DNA from: an uncultured Pelagibacteraceae bacterium
Lineage (GTDB): Bacteria; Pseudomonadota; Alphaproteobacteria; Pelagibacterales; Pelagibacteraceae
Assembly: GCA_902610975.1 (NCBI GenBank)
Contig: CACLXL010000001.1
Location: 220,843-284,842 of the forward strand
Direction of reading: 5' to 3'
Length of the DNA stretch: 64,000 bases
In this document: piece by piece, positions 24,450 to 31,889 of the stretch
Numbering within the stretch: the first letter of the stretch is position 1
Layout: each line of letters opens with the position of its first letter
Notes under the pieces: generated by a model
What the model was told of the DNA's origin: nothing
Databases searched by the model: none
What the model saw: only the letters and a program-made list of their open reading frames with translations
Position numbers and translations under genes: made by a program

Positions 24450-25612
24450 TGCTTGAACCCTTAATCTATACATTAGTTGGATTTGCCCTAGCCTCTGTAT
24501 TTTGGTTTTTATACTTTAAGACTAAAAGCTCAAACTTAGTTGATAGATCTGCACTTGAAGAGAAAGCTATATTAAATACAAAACTAGAGGGTCAAATCGC
24601 AGCTTTTCATAAAGAAGTTGCGTTATTAAATAAAGCAAAAGACGAGATAGGTAACACTTTAAAATTAGAAAGAGAAAATGCAAAAGAGCAGTTAAAAACT
24701 ATAAACAACGTTGAAAAATGGAGAGTAAATACTGAAAGAGACGTAAAAAAGTATGAAGAGTATGTTAACGATACAAAGAATTTCGTAGATAAATTAACTG
24801 GAAACGTGAAATACCAAGGTGATTTTGGTGAAAAGCTGCTTGTTAAACTTTTAGAAATTCACGGTTTGTCTCTAAACATTGACTTTACAGTGCAGGAGGG
24901 CAATAAAGTTTATGATCAAGTAGATGATGAGTTGCTGCAAAGAGTAAGACCTGATGTAATTATGAATTTATCGAAGAACGACCATGTAGTTGTTGACAGT
25001 AAAGTGTCTTTGATTGAATGGAAAAATTTTGTAAACGAAAAAAAAGATGAGAAAGAAAGACAAATACATTTAAAGAAACATATTTCAGCTATAGATAAAC
25101 ATATTACAACTTTATCTGGAAGAAATTATCAAAAATTGCTCGGTAAAAATGTTTTTCCTAGTGTCATTTTATTTATTCCTTTTGTGCCTGCTTACTTAGC
25201 TGCGATAGAAGAAGATACTGAATTAATGGATAGAGCTTATAAAAAAAACGTTATTTTGACTTGTCCGGGTTCTTTATTGCCCGTAATAAAAATTATCGAG
25301 ACTATTAAAAGTAAAGACAAACAATTAGAAAATGTAAAAGAGATCTCAAAGAATGCTACTTTTTTAATTGACAAGTTTGTTTCACTTAAGAAATCTTTAA
25401 AAGGTACGATTAAATCATTCAGAGATCATGCACTAAACTTACAAAAAGTTATTGACACTGGATGGGGTTCAAAAAATTCATTAGAGAAATCGTTTGAGAA
25501 GTTTCAGAAAAAACATGGTTTAAATGAAGCTAAAGATATGCCTACAAGTTCTGTGGAAGAAGACCAAATCATAGATATCAATGATCCAGAGGATAAAACA
25601 GCTGTAAACTAA
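24449..25612 (+). CDS. rmuC: RmuC family protein
   Basis: A 387-aa protein with one N-terminal membrane segment (about residues 4-22), a coiled coil (about 30-110) and the RmuC nuclease-like core: YQGDFGEKLLVKLLE, RVRPDVIMNL, VVVDSKVSLIEW, FIPFVPAYLAA and ILTCPGSLLPVI. The core belongs to the PD-(D/E)XK-like group; D and K in VVVDSK are the likely catalytic pair. RmuC limits inversions at short repeats and is linked to recombination and defence in other bacteria. It is coupled to the preceding small gene. Confidence 0.92.
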   Translation: MLEPLIYTLVGFALASVFWFLYFKTKSSNLVDRSALEEKAILNTKLEGQIAAFHKEVALLNKAKDEIGNTLKLERENAKEQLKTINNVEKWRVNTERDVKKYEEYVNDTKNFVDKLTGNVKYQGDFGEKLLVKLLEIHGLSLNIDFTVQEGNKVYDQVDDELLQRVRPDVIMNLSKNDHVVVDSKVSLIEWKNFVNEKKDEKERQIHLKKHISAIDKHITTLSGRNYQKLLGKNVFPSVILFIPFVPAYLAAIEEDTELMDRAYKKNVILTCPGSLLPVIKIIETIKSKDKQLENVKEISKNATFLIDKFVSLKKSLKGTIKSFRDHALNLQKVIDTGWGSKNSLEKSFEKFQKKHGLNEAKDMPTSSVEEDQIIDINDPEDKTAVN

Positions 25613-25613
25613 T

Positions 25614-25694
25614 ATGAAAAAACACTTAGAATATACTGACGCTAAATCTAATAAGTTCTGGAAGATAGAGCTTAAAGGTAAATCGATTTTTTGA
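25614..25694 (+). pseudogene. Truncated WGR-domain gene
   Basis: The ATG two bases after the rmuC stop codon begins MKKHLEYTDAKSNKFWKIEL and then stops after 26 codons. SNKFWKIEL-G is the typical opening of a WGR domain, which should continue through a W/Y-GR motif for about 70-80 residues. The sequence after about 25690 does not continue it in any frame. It reads as the 5' remnant of a gene once coupled to rmuC, broken by a deletion. Confidence 0.6.
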
Positions 25695-25781
25695 AGTTTC
25701 ATTCATGACTTTAAATGCTTCAAAAAATTCTTTAGTAAGTTTTAAATCTTTTGGTAATTCTGTATTTTTTTCTAGTGGCAT
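25626..25781 (-). pseudogene. Truncated third gene of the rlmN-ADPRG operon
   Basis: A frame starting at the ATG 25781-25779, four bases after the stop of the ADP-ribosylglycohydrolase-like gene, gives MPLEKNTELPKDLKLTKEFF and a plausible helical start, then runs into sequence that is simply the antisense of the WGR remnant and stops at 51 codons. The N-terminal part vaguely recalls YdeI-type proteins (LP-DL--), but this is weak. It reads as the 5' part of a gene whose 3' end was lost in the same event that cut the WGR gene. Confidence 0.45.
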
Positions 25782-25785
25782 TATT

Positions 25786-26739
25786 TTAAATGTATTCTAA
25801 AATTTTTTTTGCAGGAATTGTTTTTTTAATCCAGGCTAATGGAATGTTTCTATCTTTTAATGCTGCAAAGTAACTTCCGCAGAAAATTGCCCGGCTAACG
25901 TTACAGCCTCCGGCTTTGATTGTTTTAATAATAGCCTGTTCATAATTACTTGAGGTAATTACACAATGAACCGAACTTTTAAAATTTCCAGGATCTGAAC
26001 ATGCTTTGCCTAACATGCGAGTGACTTTAGTATGATCTTGATTTTTAAATTTGAACACCCTCTTAATGTCTTTAATTACTTCTTTAAAATACTTATTTTT
26101 CTTATTCAATTTAATAAATTTTTGAATAGGATTTTTTTCTCTCTGACTTGCTAAATCTATAATTTTCAATCTAGCCAAACCGTAGACTTCGTTTGTGTGT
26201 GAATCTGCTGCAATTCTAATAACTTTTTTAACTTCCTTATCATCCTTACTTACTAAAAAATAATACGGTATCGCGGCATTGAAACCATCTGTTTCTTGAA
26301 CGACATTTAAACCTCCTTTAACTCTTTTTTTACTTTTAATTTTCTTAATGGCCACAAGTGTATTTTGATGTATCCAATTTCCTTTAAGCGGTTTTAGCCA
26401 TTTTTTTTTCTTGTACTTACGTCTCTCATTTAAGTTCTTATAATAAATAGAACCAGGCCCAAAATGTGTAACTAAGTTTTTTTTAAAATTTTCAATTATT
26501 TCTAATTTTTTTTTTGATGTTATTATTGTTTGAAACATTACCTGAGCCATGTCGTTGTAACCGCTAACGGCTCCCAGGGGTATAGAATAAAAAGGACATT
26601 TGTTTTCTCTAAAAAAAGCTATATCTTTTTTGCCTTTAATATAACTTTTTAATTTTTTAGGATCATAAACCCAATGTAAAGGTCTCGCTGCTGCATCGGC
26701 AACTGTAGCTCCTAATAAAATTTTTAGACCTTCATACAT
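25786..26739 (-). CDS. ADP-ribosylglycohydrolase-like protein (degenerate metal site)
   Basis: A 317-aa DraG/ARH-fold protein. Family landmarks are ADAAARPLHWVYD near the start, GYNDMAQ, ADSHTNEVYGLARLK, and GGCNVSRAIFCGSYFAAL near residue 285. In active family members the last reads GGDTDT and GYNDMAQ reads YTDDTQ, supplying the two metal ions. Here only one of these Asp remains, so hydrolase activity is uncertain; subfamilies with GGDN-SRA are known and this may be a further drift. It overlaps the rlmN stop by one base. Confidence 0.78.
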   Translation of the reverse strand: MYEGLKILLGATVADAAARPLHWVYDPKKLKSYIKGKKDIAFFRENKCPFYSIPLGAVSGYNDMAQVMFQTIITSKKKLEIIENFKKNLVTHFGPGSIYYKNLNERRKYKKKKWLKPLKGNWIHQNTLVAIKKIKSKKRVKGGLNVVQETDGFNAAIPYYFLVSKDDKEVKKVIRIAADSHTNEVYGLARLKIIDLASQREKNPIQKFIKLNKKNKYFKEVIKDIKRVFKFKNQDHTKVTRMLGKACSDPGNFKSSVHCVITSSNYEQAIIKTIKAGGCNVSRAIFCGSYFAALKDRNIPLAWIKKTIPAKKILEYI

Positions 26740-27839
26740 TAGTTTATTTTTTTATTTACCGGCAAACTTGAGGTTCTTAACTGTCCACAACCACTTAATG
26801 ATTTTTGATCAGCGCCGCCACTTCTTCTTACCGTCACAATAAATCCTGCATTTTTAACTATTTGAGCAAATTCATTTGTCTTATCTTCAGAGACAGGTTT
26901 TATTTTACATCCTGGCCATGTATTCATAAAAATTAAATTTAATTTAGACGGAAACTGTTTCATTACTTTTACTAACTCTCTTGCATCTTCCGGGCTGTCA
27001 TTAATTCCTTTCATGAGAGTATATTCGACAAACACTTTCTCTTTCACAACACTAGTGTAATATTTACAACTTTTAATAACTTCTTCTAAAGGATATTTTT
27101 TATTTATAGGAATGACTTTATTTCTTTTTTCATTTGTTCCTGCGTGAATTGAAAGCGCTAAATGCACCCCTACCTCATCAGTAAATTGAATAATTTTATC
27201 TGGTACTCCAATAGTTGATAAAGTTATCGATTTTTTTCCCATATGAATTCCCTCAGGTTCCATTAAAATTTTAATAAATTGTTTTGTTTCTATATAATTT
27301 GTTAACGGTTCTCCTGATCCCATGAGCACTACTCTACTTAAAAGTCTTTGATCCCCAAAATCATTGAGGTATCTTTTTGCTATCATCATTTGCATAACTA
27401 TTTCACTAGCAGATAAATTTTTAACTAATAGCTGCGTTCCAGTTGCACAATGAATACAAGCACTATTTTTTGACATCGCACATCCAACCTGCACTGATAC
27501 ACAAATAGTGTTATGTGATTTACTAGGTATTAATACGACCTCAATTAAATTTTTGTTCTCATCATTTAATTCTAAAAGCCATTTAATTGTTTTATCGCCT
27601 GCGACTTCTTTTTTTAAAATTTTTGGTAATTCTAAAGATAAAACATTATCTAATTTTTTTCTTAGTTCAAATGTAACTGTGGTTAAATCAGAAAAGCTTG
27701 TTATACCTTTTTGGTATATTCCCTTGTAAAGTTGTTGAGCCCTCATTTTAACTTTGCTTTCTTCAACTCCAATCTTTTCAATAAGGAAATTTTTCAGTTC
27801 CTCAAAAGATAAACCGTAAAAGTTTTGCTTTTTTTGCAT
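26739..27839 (-). CDS. rlmN: 23S rRNA (adenine-C2)-methyltransferase RlmN
   Basis: A 366-aa radical-SAM methyltransferase modifying A2503 of 23S rRNA and A37 of some tRNAs. Landmarks are SVQVGCAM, MGSGEPLTNY, STIGVPDKI, LALSIHAGTNEKRNKVIP, EYTLMKGINDS and the catalytic Cys in SLSGCGQL. The iron-sulfur motif reads C-AMSKNSA-C-IH-C, that is CX7CX2C, four residues longer than the CX3CX2C of the family. The rest is well preserved, so I call it functional with an unusual cluster loop. Confidence 0.92.
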   Translation of the reverse strand: MQKKQNFYGLSFEELKNFLIEKIGVEESKVKMRAQQLYKGIYQKGITSFSDLTTVTFELRKKLDNVLSLELPKILKKEVAGDKTIKWLLELNDENKNLIEVVLIPSKSHNTICVSVQVGCAMSKNSACIHCATGTQLLVKNLSASEIVMQMMIAKRYLNDFGDQRLLSRVVLMGSGEPLTNYIETKQFIKILMEPEGIHMGKKSITLSTIGVPDKIIQFTDEVGVHLALSIHAGTNEKRNKVIPINKKYPLEEVIKSCKYYTSVVKEKVFVEYTLMKGINDSPEDARELVKVMKQFPSKLNLIFMNTWPGCKIKPVSEDKTNEFAQIVKNAGFIVTVRRSGGADQKSLSGCGQLRTSSLPVNKKIN

Positions 27840-27859
27840 TAATGGGACTTTATAGACTT

Positions 27860-27883
27860 GAGCGGGCTTATGAAAGCCCGCTC
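27860..27883. terminator. Strong hairpin between the small gene and rlmN
   Basis: GAGCGGGCTT (27860-27869) pairs perfectly with AAGCCCGCTC (27874-27883) across a 4-base loop. It is the most GC-rich hairpin in the window. Neither side has a clear T-run, so it may be a processing or stabilising element at the 3' end of the small gene's mRNA, or a weak terminator. Confidence 0.65.
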
Positions 27884-27893
27884 TATAGGAATG

Positions 27894-28088
27894 TTAGAGT
27901 TTTTTTGGCTCTGTTTTTAAATGCTTAAGAATCTGCCCTTTCCGGGGACCATTCTTCAAGGTATATCCAGATGAGCCACCTCCGTTCACTTCCACCGTCG
28001 TTTGATTTTTACTTAACTGTAATGAAAGCCGCTGCGCAGATTTTTTACCGCAGATGCTTTTGTACAGTTGAGTGAACCTATTTGTCAT
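27894..28088 (-). CDS. Small basic protein with structured leader (64 aa)
   Basis: Not recognised. Strongly basic, about a quarter Lys/Arg, with a Gly/Ser-rich middle (VNGGGSSGYTLKNGPRKG) that suggests an RNA- or ribosome-binding protein. I place the start at 28088 because AAAGGAG lies five bases before that ATG. The open frame continues upstream to 28208 only through a run of hairpins, so the upstream part is better read as untranslated leader. A hairpin follows the stop. Confidence 0.65.
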   Translation of the reverse strand: MTNRFTQLYKSICGKKSAQRLSLQLSKNQTTVEVNGGGSSGYTLKNGPRKGQILKHLKTEPKKL

Positions 28089-28116
28089 ATCAACTCCTTT
28101 GTTCTGCGATCTTTGC

Positions 28117-28195
28117 AATCCCCATGGAGATTCGGCATGATCATGCCGACACTTTGCAAGATGATAAACTATCATCTTTTCCATGTGATATGGAA
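28117..28195 (-). ncRNA. Four-hairpin leader RNA upstream of the small basic gene
   Basis: Read 5' to 3' on the minus strand: hairpin 1, TTCCAT/ATGGAA (28195-28179, 5-base loop); hairpin 2, AAGATGATA/TATCATCTT (28178-28158, 9 perfect pairs, 3-base loop); hairpin 3, TCGGCAT/ATGCCGA (28149-28132, GATC loop); hairpin 4, AATCTC/GGGATT with one G-U pair (28132-28117, CATG loop). TTGCAAAG occurs twice, after hairpin 2 and after hairpin 4. The ribosome site follows 16 bases later. I do not match it to a named riboswitch; a protein- or ligand-sensing leader is plausible. Confidence 0.6.
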
Positions 28196-28233
28196 TTACC
28201 TTAAACATTAATGTAAGAATATATTATTTGTCA

Positions 28234-28395
28234 ATGGATAATAAGTTTATATTAGGTTTGTGTATAATAGGTTTTGGCCTCTTGTTATTGATGTCACCTG
28301 AAAAACATAGCTGGATTTTTAGTGCTTTGGCCGTGGGGATAGGTAGCGGAATAATAGTTAAAAAAAGTGAAAAAAATGATAAAAACGAAAAGTAA
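28234..28395 (+). CDS. Small membrane protein (53 aa)
   Basis: Two short hydrophobic segments (about residues 5-20 and 27-43) and a Lys-rich cytoplasmic-type tail. No family recognised. Its stop codon TAA shares a base with the ATG of the next gene (TAATG), a typical sign of translational coupling, which is the main support for it being real. Confidence 0.6.
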   Translation: MDNKFILGLCIIGFGLLLLMSPEKHSWIFSALAVGIGSGIIVKKSEKNDKNEK

Positions 28396-28979
28396 TGTCT
28401 AAAAAAGTTTTTATTGCTTTTGCTCATCCAAAATATAAATCTGGTGAAAGTTTCAATTCATGTGTTCGCGACGAATTTATCAAAAGTTCAAAAGAGCGTA
28501 ACTTTGAAATTGATTTAATGAATATATATGAAGAGAAGACAATTAAATTTTGGGATGGAAGTCCTCCTGACGAACAAATTTTAAATATAAGAAAAAGAAT
28601 GGAGGACGCAGATATTATTTTTCTTCTGTCTCCTTGTCATAACTTTACTATGGTTGCTGCAATGGAAAATATGTTGAGTCACGTAATAAGTCCTCCCTGG
28701 GCGTTTAGCTATAAGACTATATTTGCTAATTGGGGCCGGCCTATCCCAAATAAATTAAAAAATAAAACAGTTATTATTGGTATGACTTACGGCTCACCAA
28801 GTCCGATAATAACTTTTGCACTTCATCAAATACCGAGAAGAATAAAAAAAATGGTTTTTAAACATCTTTGTGGCTGTCGGGTTTTGTATTTAAGGATGTA
28901 TGAAGTGCTTCCTAAAATGCCTCAAAAAGTATTTGAAAAACACATGAAAAGTGTAAAAAAGTTAGTGCGAGGTTTATAA
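28395..28979 (+). CDS. NAD(P)H quinone oxidoreductase-like flavoprotein (Flavodoxin_2 fold)
   Basis: A 194-aa flavodoxin-like protein related to KefF/MdaB/NQO-type oxidoreductases. IAFAHPK near the N-terminus is the FMN/FAD phosphate loop, ADIIFLLSPCHNFTMVAAME is the segment that usually reads -FPLYWFSVPAILK-, and the length fits. It likely performs two-electron reduction of quinones or other acceptors in the cytoplasm. The middle diverges from well-known members, so the substrate is open. It is coupled to the small membrane protein before it. Confidence 0.7.
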   Translation: MSKKVFIAFAHPKYKSGESFNSCVRDEFIKSSKERNFEIDLMNIYEEKTIKFWDGSPPDEQILNIRKRMEDADIIFLLSPCHNFTMVAAMENMLSHVISPPWAFSYKTIFANWGRPIPNKLKNKTVIIGMTYGSPSPIITFALHQIPRRIKKMVFKHLCGCRVLYLRMYEVLPKMPQKVFEKHMKSVKKLVRGL

Positions 28980-29017
28980 TAATTTAAAATTTTTTTTAAA
29001 AAGTATATAAATTATAT

Positions 29018-29470
29018 ATGGATAAAATAAAAAATTGGTTTTCTGATACCGCCTCTATAATGTTCGATGACTCGCGCAACGATTTTCGTTCGCTCCCAAA
29101 AACTACGAGAATGCAACTTTTGGTTGTAATGAGTTTTTTATGGAGTTTAGTTTTTAGTTTATATGTTTTTAATGTAACAACTTTTGCACTCGGATTTGCA
29201 GGTGTGTTTTTAGGTCATGTGCTATTAATTATTTTAACCTATTTTACTTTTAGAATTTTTTACAAAGCTAGAAATAGAGAACAAACAGGCTTTGAAGAGA
29301 AAAGAGAATTAAGCCCGGCAAAAATATTTTCAATAGTATTTATAATTTTTTTTATGTTCATATTTACTAAAGGTATAGATGTAATGACTAAATCAAATTC
29401 CTATCAAGATCCAAGTTATAAAGGTCCAGATACCACGACTGAAGAGCGTATAAAAAGATTTGTGAAATAA
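29018..29470 (+). CDS. Membrane protein of unknown function (150 aa)
   Basis: Three predicted membrane segments (about residues 37-55, 58-80 and 105-122), with cytoplasmic-type charged ends. No conserved motif recognised. It has its own gap before and after and sits between the flavoprotein and the FAH-family hydrolase on the same strand. Confidence 0.65.
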   Translation: MDKIKNWFSDTASIMFDDSRNDFRSLPKTTRMQLLVVMSFLWSLVFSLYVFNVTTFALGFAGVFLGHVLLIILTYFTFRIFYKARNREQTGFEEKRELSPAKIFSIVFIIFFMFIFTKGIDVMTKSNSYQDPSYKGPDTTTEERIKRFVK

Positions 29471-29494
29471 TTTAATCTTTATTACAATTAACCA

Positions 29495-30337
29495 ATGAAG
29501 TTAATGAGAGTAGGTGAATTAGGTAAAGAAAAGGTAGCTGCTTTAGACCCGAATAATGTAATCAGAGATTTATCAGAACATATTGAAGATCTAACTCCTC
29601 AAAATTTTAATGATACAACGTTAAGTAAACTAAAATCCATAGACCTTTCCAAAGAAAGAGAGATTAACCCATCAATAAGAATTGGTTCTTTTATCAAAGA
29701 TCCAAAAAATTACTTTTGTGTTGGAAAAAATTTTAAACTGCACGCACAAGAAATTGGATCAAAGGCTCCAAAAAATCCTATGATTTTTTCAAAAGCTAAT
29801 TGCATATCTGGTCCTAATGACGATATTATTATTCCTAAAGACTCAAAAAAAGTAGACTGGGAGTGTGAAATTGGAGTTTGTTTAAAAAGTGAAGTTTATC
29901 AGATTTCTCAGGACGATAGTGAAAAATATATTGGAGGTTATTTTTTAGCTAATGACGTTAGTGCAAGAGATTTTCAATTAGAGAAATCAGGTCAATTTAT
30001 TATAGGAAAATCATCTCCGTCTTTTGGTCCAATAGGCCCTTATCTTGTAACCCCCGATGAAATTACCGATGCTCAAGACTTAAAAATGAAAACAATAGTT
30101 AATGGAAAAACTATGCAGGATGGAAATACTAAAGATATGATCCATTCAATTAACTTTATTATTGCATATTTAAGTACTTTTATAAAACTACAAAAAGGTG
30201 ACTTAATAATTGCGGGTACACCAGACGGAGTTGGCGCTGGTATTAAGCCTAACCCTGTATTTTTAAAAGATGGTGATATAATAGAACTGGAAATTGAGGG
30301 ATTAGGGAAACAAAAACATAATGTGAGAAACCAATAG
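29495..30337 (+). CDS. Fumarylacetoacetate hydrolase (FAH) family protein
   Basis: A 280-aa enzyme of the FAH/HpaG superfamily, acting on acylpyruvates or ring-cleavage products. The metal site is visible in WECEIGVCL (Glu-x-Glu) and ANDVSARDFQ (Asp); FCVGKNFKLHAQEIG and AGTPDGVGAG are family signatures. The exact substrate is not determined; 2-hydroxyhepta-2,4-dienedioate isomerase-like or acylpyruvase activity are both possible. Confidence 0.86.
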   Translation: MKLMRVGELGKEKVAALDPNNVIRDLSEHIEDLTPQNFNDTTLSKLKSIDLSKEREINPSIRIGSFIKDPKNYFCVGKNFKLHAQEIGSKAPKNPMIFSKANCISGPNDDIIIPKDSKKVDWECEIGVCLKSEVYQISQDDSEKYIGGYFLANDVSARDFQLEKSGQFIIGKSSPSFGPIGPYLVTPDEITDAQDLKMKTIVNGKTMQDGNTKDMIHSINFIIAYLSTFIKLQKGDLIIAGTPDGVGAGIKPNPVFLKDGDIIELEIEGLGKQKHNVRNQ

Positions 30338-30339
30338 TT

Positions 30340-30450
30340 ATGTCAAAAAGATACTCAGGTAAAAGTCAAAAGGATCGTAGCTTTATGAAAAAAGCAAAAC
30401 TTTCATTTAAAGAAAAAAGGAAACTAAAAAGAGAAAAGAAAAATAAATAA
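30340..30450 (+). CDS. Very small basic protein (36 aa)
   Basis: A frame of 36 codons, nearly half Lys/Arg (KKAKLSFKEKRKLKREKKNK at the end). It starts two bases after the FAH stop and ends two bases before the SRAP ATG. That tight fit between two genes on the same strand is the reason to list it. Function unknown; possibly ribosome- or RNA-associated. Confidence 0.5.
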   Translation: MSKRYSGKSQKDRSFMKKAKLSFKEKRKLKREKKNK

Positions 30451-30452
30451 TT

Positions 30453-31079
30453 ATGTGTGGTAGATATAGTGTCCAGAAAAAAACTTTACTTGTTGCAAAT
30501 AGTTTAGTTAAGAAGAATATTAATGTAGATCTTGAGCAAGACAACTTCAATTGCGCTCCTGGTGGAAGATACCCCTGTATTAAATCTGCTACTAACGGTA
30601 AATATCTTGAAATGACTGTCTTTGGCTACCTTCCATCTTGGAGCAAGCCAGATTTTAGACGACTACACAATGCTAGATTAGAAGGTATAGAAACCAAAAT
30701 AAGTTTTAAAAAACTTATAGTAAATTCAAGAGCAGTTGTGCCTCTTTCTGGATTCATTGAGTGGTCGAAAGAGAATGAAAAGAAAGTTCCCTACTATTTT
30801 ACCAGAGCAGACTCTGAGGATATCTTTTGCCCAGCAATTCATGATGCAGGGCAATTCACAATTATTACTAGGGAAGCTACTGAGCAAAATGCTAAAATTC
30901 ACCACAGACAGCCAGTAATAATCTCGAAATCTCAAATTAATAATTATTTTAATTTAAATAATAATGCAGTAGAATTTTTAAAAACTGTAAAACCACCTGA
31001 GCTAAAATACCATGAAATTTCGACTAAAATTAATAATCCAAGTGCAAACGATGCAACATTAATTAACCCTATTAACTAA
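30453..31079 (+). CDS. SRAP-domain (HMCES/YedK) protein
   Basis: A 208-aa SOS-response-associated peptidase-fold protein that forms a protective covalent link to abasic sites in single-stranded DNA. Catalytic Cys2 follows the initiator Met (MCGRYS). HNARLEG, SRAVVPLSGFIEW (Glu) and KIHHRQPVI (His) correspond to the conserved NARSE, GFYEW and HDRMP motifs. CAPGGRYP replaces the usual APTQ-P. Key residues are kept, so it is likely active. Confidence 0.88.
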   Translation: MCGRYSVQKKTLLVANSLVKKNINVDLEQDNFNCAPGGRYPCIKSATNGKYLEMTVFGYLPSWSKPDFRRLHNARLEGIETKISFKKLIVNSRAVVPLSGFIEWSKENEKKVPYYFTRADSEDIFCPAIHDAGQFTIITREATEQNAKIHHRQPVIISKSQINNYFNLNNNAVEFLKTVKPPELKYHEISTKINNPSANDATLINPIN

Positions 31080-31889
31080 ATGAGTTTATCAATTACACCT
31101 GGAACAAATAATGTTGGAGCCTACATCAACAATGTTGATTTGACGAATTTGAATAATAATCAAGCTACTGAAATAAAAAAAACTTTAGATAAATTTGGCG
31201 TAATATTTATAAAAAACCAAAATCTTGATCCAGAGTCTTACCAGAATTTTGCCAAGCAAATAGGTCAGCCCGTAATTTATCCAAGACTTAAAGGCTTAGA
31301 TGAAAAGTTTCCCTACATTAATGTTATTGAGAGAAAACCTGATGATAAAAGCTTGAGCTTCGGCTCATCGTGGTTACACCAAGACACAAGCTATGTGCAA
31401 ACTGATAGACCTCGTTGGACAGCATTAATGGGTATTGAAATTCCTCAAGGTCAAGGTAATACAATTTTTTCTTCTGGTTTTAATGCATATGAAAAACTAC
31501 CAAATGAAATTAAAGAAAAAATCAAAAGTGCTACAGGAATTTTTTCTTCTGCTGGTCCTATAGCAGTTACAAGATTAGAAAGGGAAAAAGAGATGGGTAT
31601 TAAGTCGTCAAAGAGTATGGAGGCTGAGCATCCTATAGTACAAAATGTTGATGGTAAAAAAACATTATATGTTTCTCCTGGACACCTTATAAAATTAAAA
31701 AATGTTAATGAAAATGAAGCAGAGTATTTAAAAGATTATTTAATCGAGCATGTAAATAAAAAAGAATTTATTTTTTCTTATGAGTGGGCGAAAAATGATA
31801 TTTGTATCTGGGATAATTTAAGCTGCCTGCACATGGCTTCAGAAATTAAAAACTGTAGAAGAGTGATGCATAGAATTACAATTAAATAG
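31080..31889 (+). CDS. TauD/TfdA-family 2-oxoglutarate dioxygenase
   Basis: A 269-aa Fe(II)/2-oxoglutarate oxygenase. The iron ligands are His and Asp in WLHQDTSY and a distal His in CLHMASE; the 2-oxoglutarate Arg is in RRVMHRITI. Members take sulfur or carbon from taurine, other sulfonates, or herbicide-like ethers; the substrate here is not readable. It begins right after the SRAP stop and meets purK tail to tail with no gap. Confidence 0.87.
   Translation: MSLSITPGTNNVGAYINNVDLTNLNNNQATEIKKTLDKFGVIFIKNQNLDPESYQNFAKQIGQPVIYPRLKGLDEKFPYINVIERKPDDKSLSFGSSWLHQDTSYVQTDRPRWTALMGIEIPQGQGNTIFSSGFNAYEKLPNEIKEKIKSATGIFSSAGPIAVTRLEREKEMGIKSSKSMEAEHPIVQNVDGKKTLYVSPGHLIKLKNVNENEAEYLKDYLIEHVNKKEFIFSYEWAKNDICIWDNLSCLHMASEIKNCRRVMHRITIK

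Noticed and set aside
28089..28208. N-terminal extension of the small gene at 27894-28088 to the ATG at 28208
   Set aside because: The extra 40 codons coincide with four hairpins, while the ATG at 28088 has AAAGGAG at ideal spacing.
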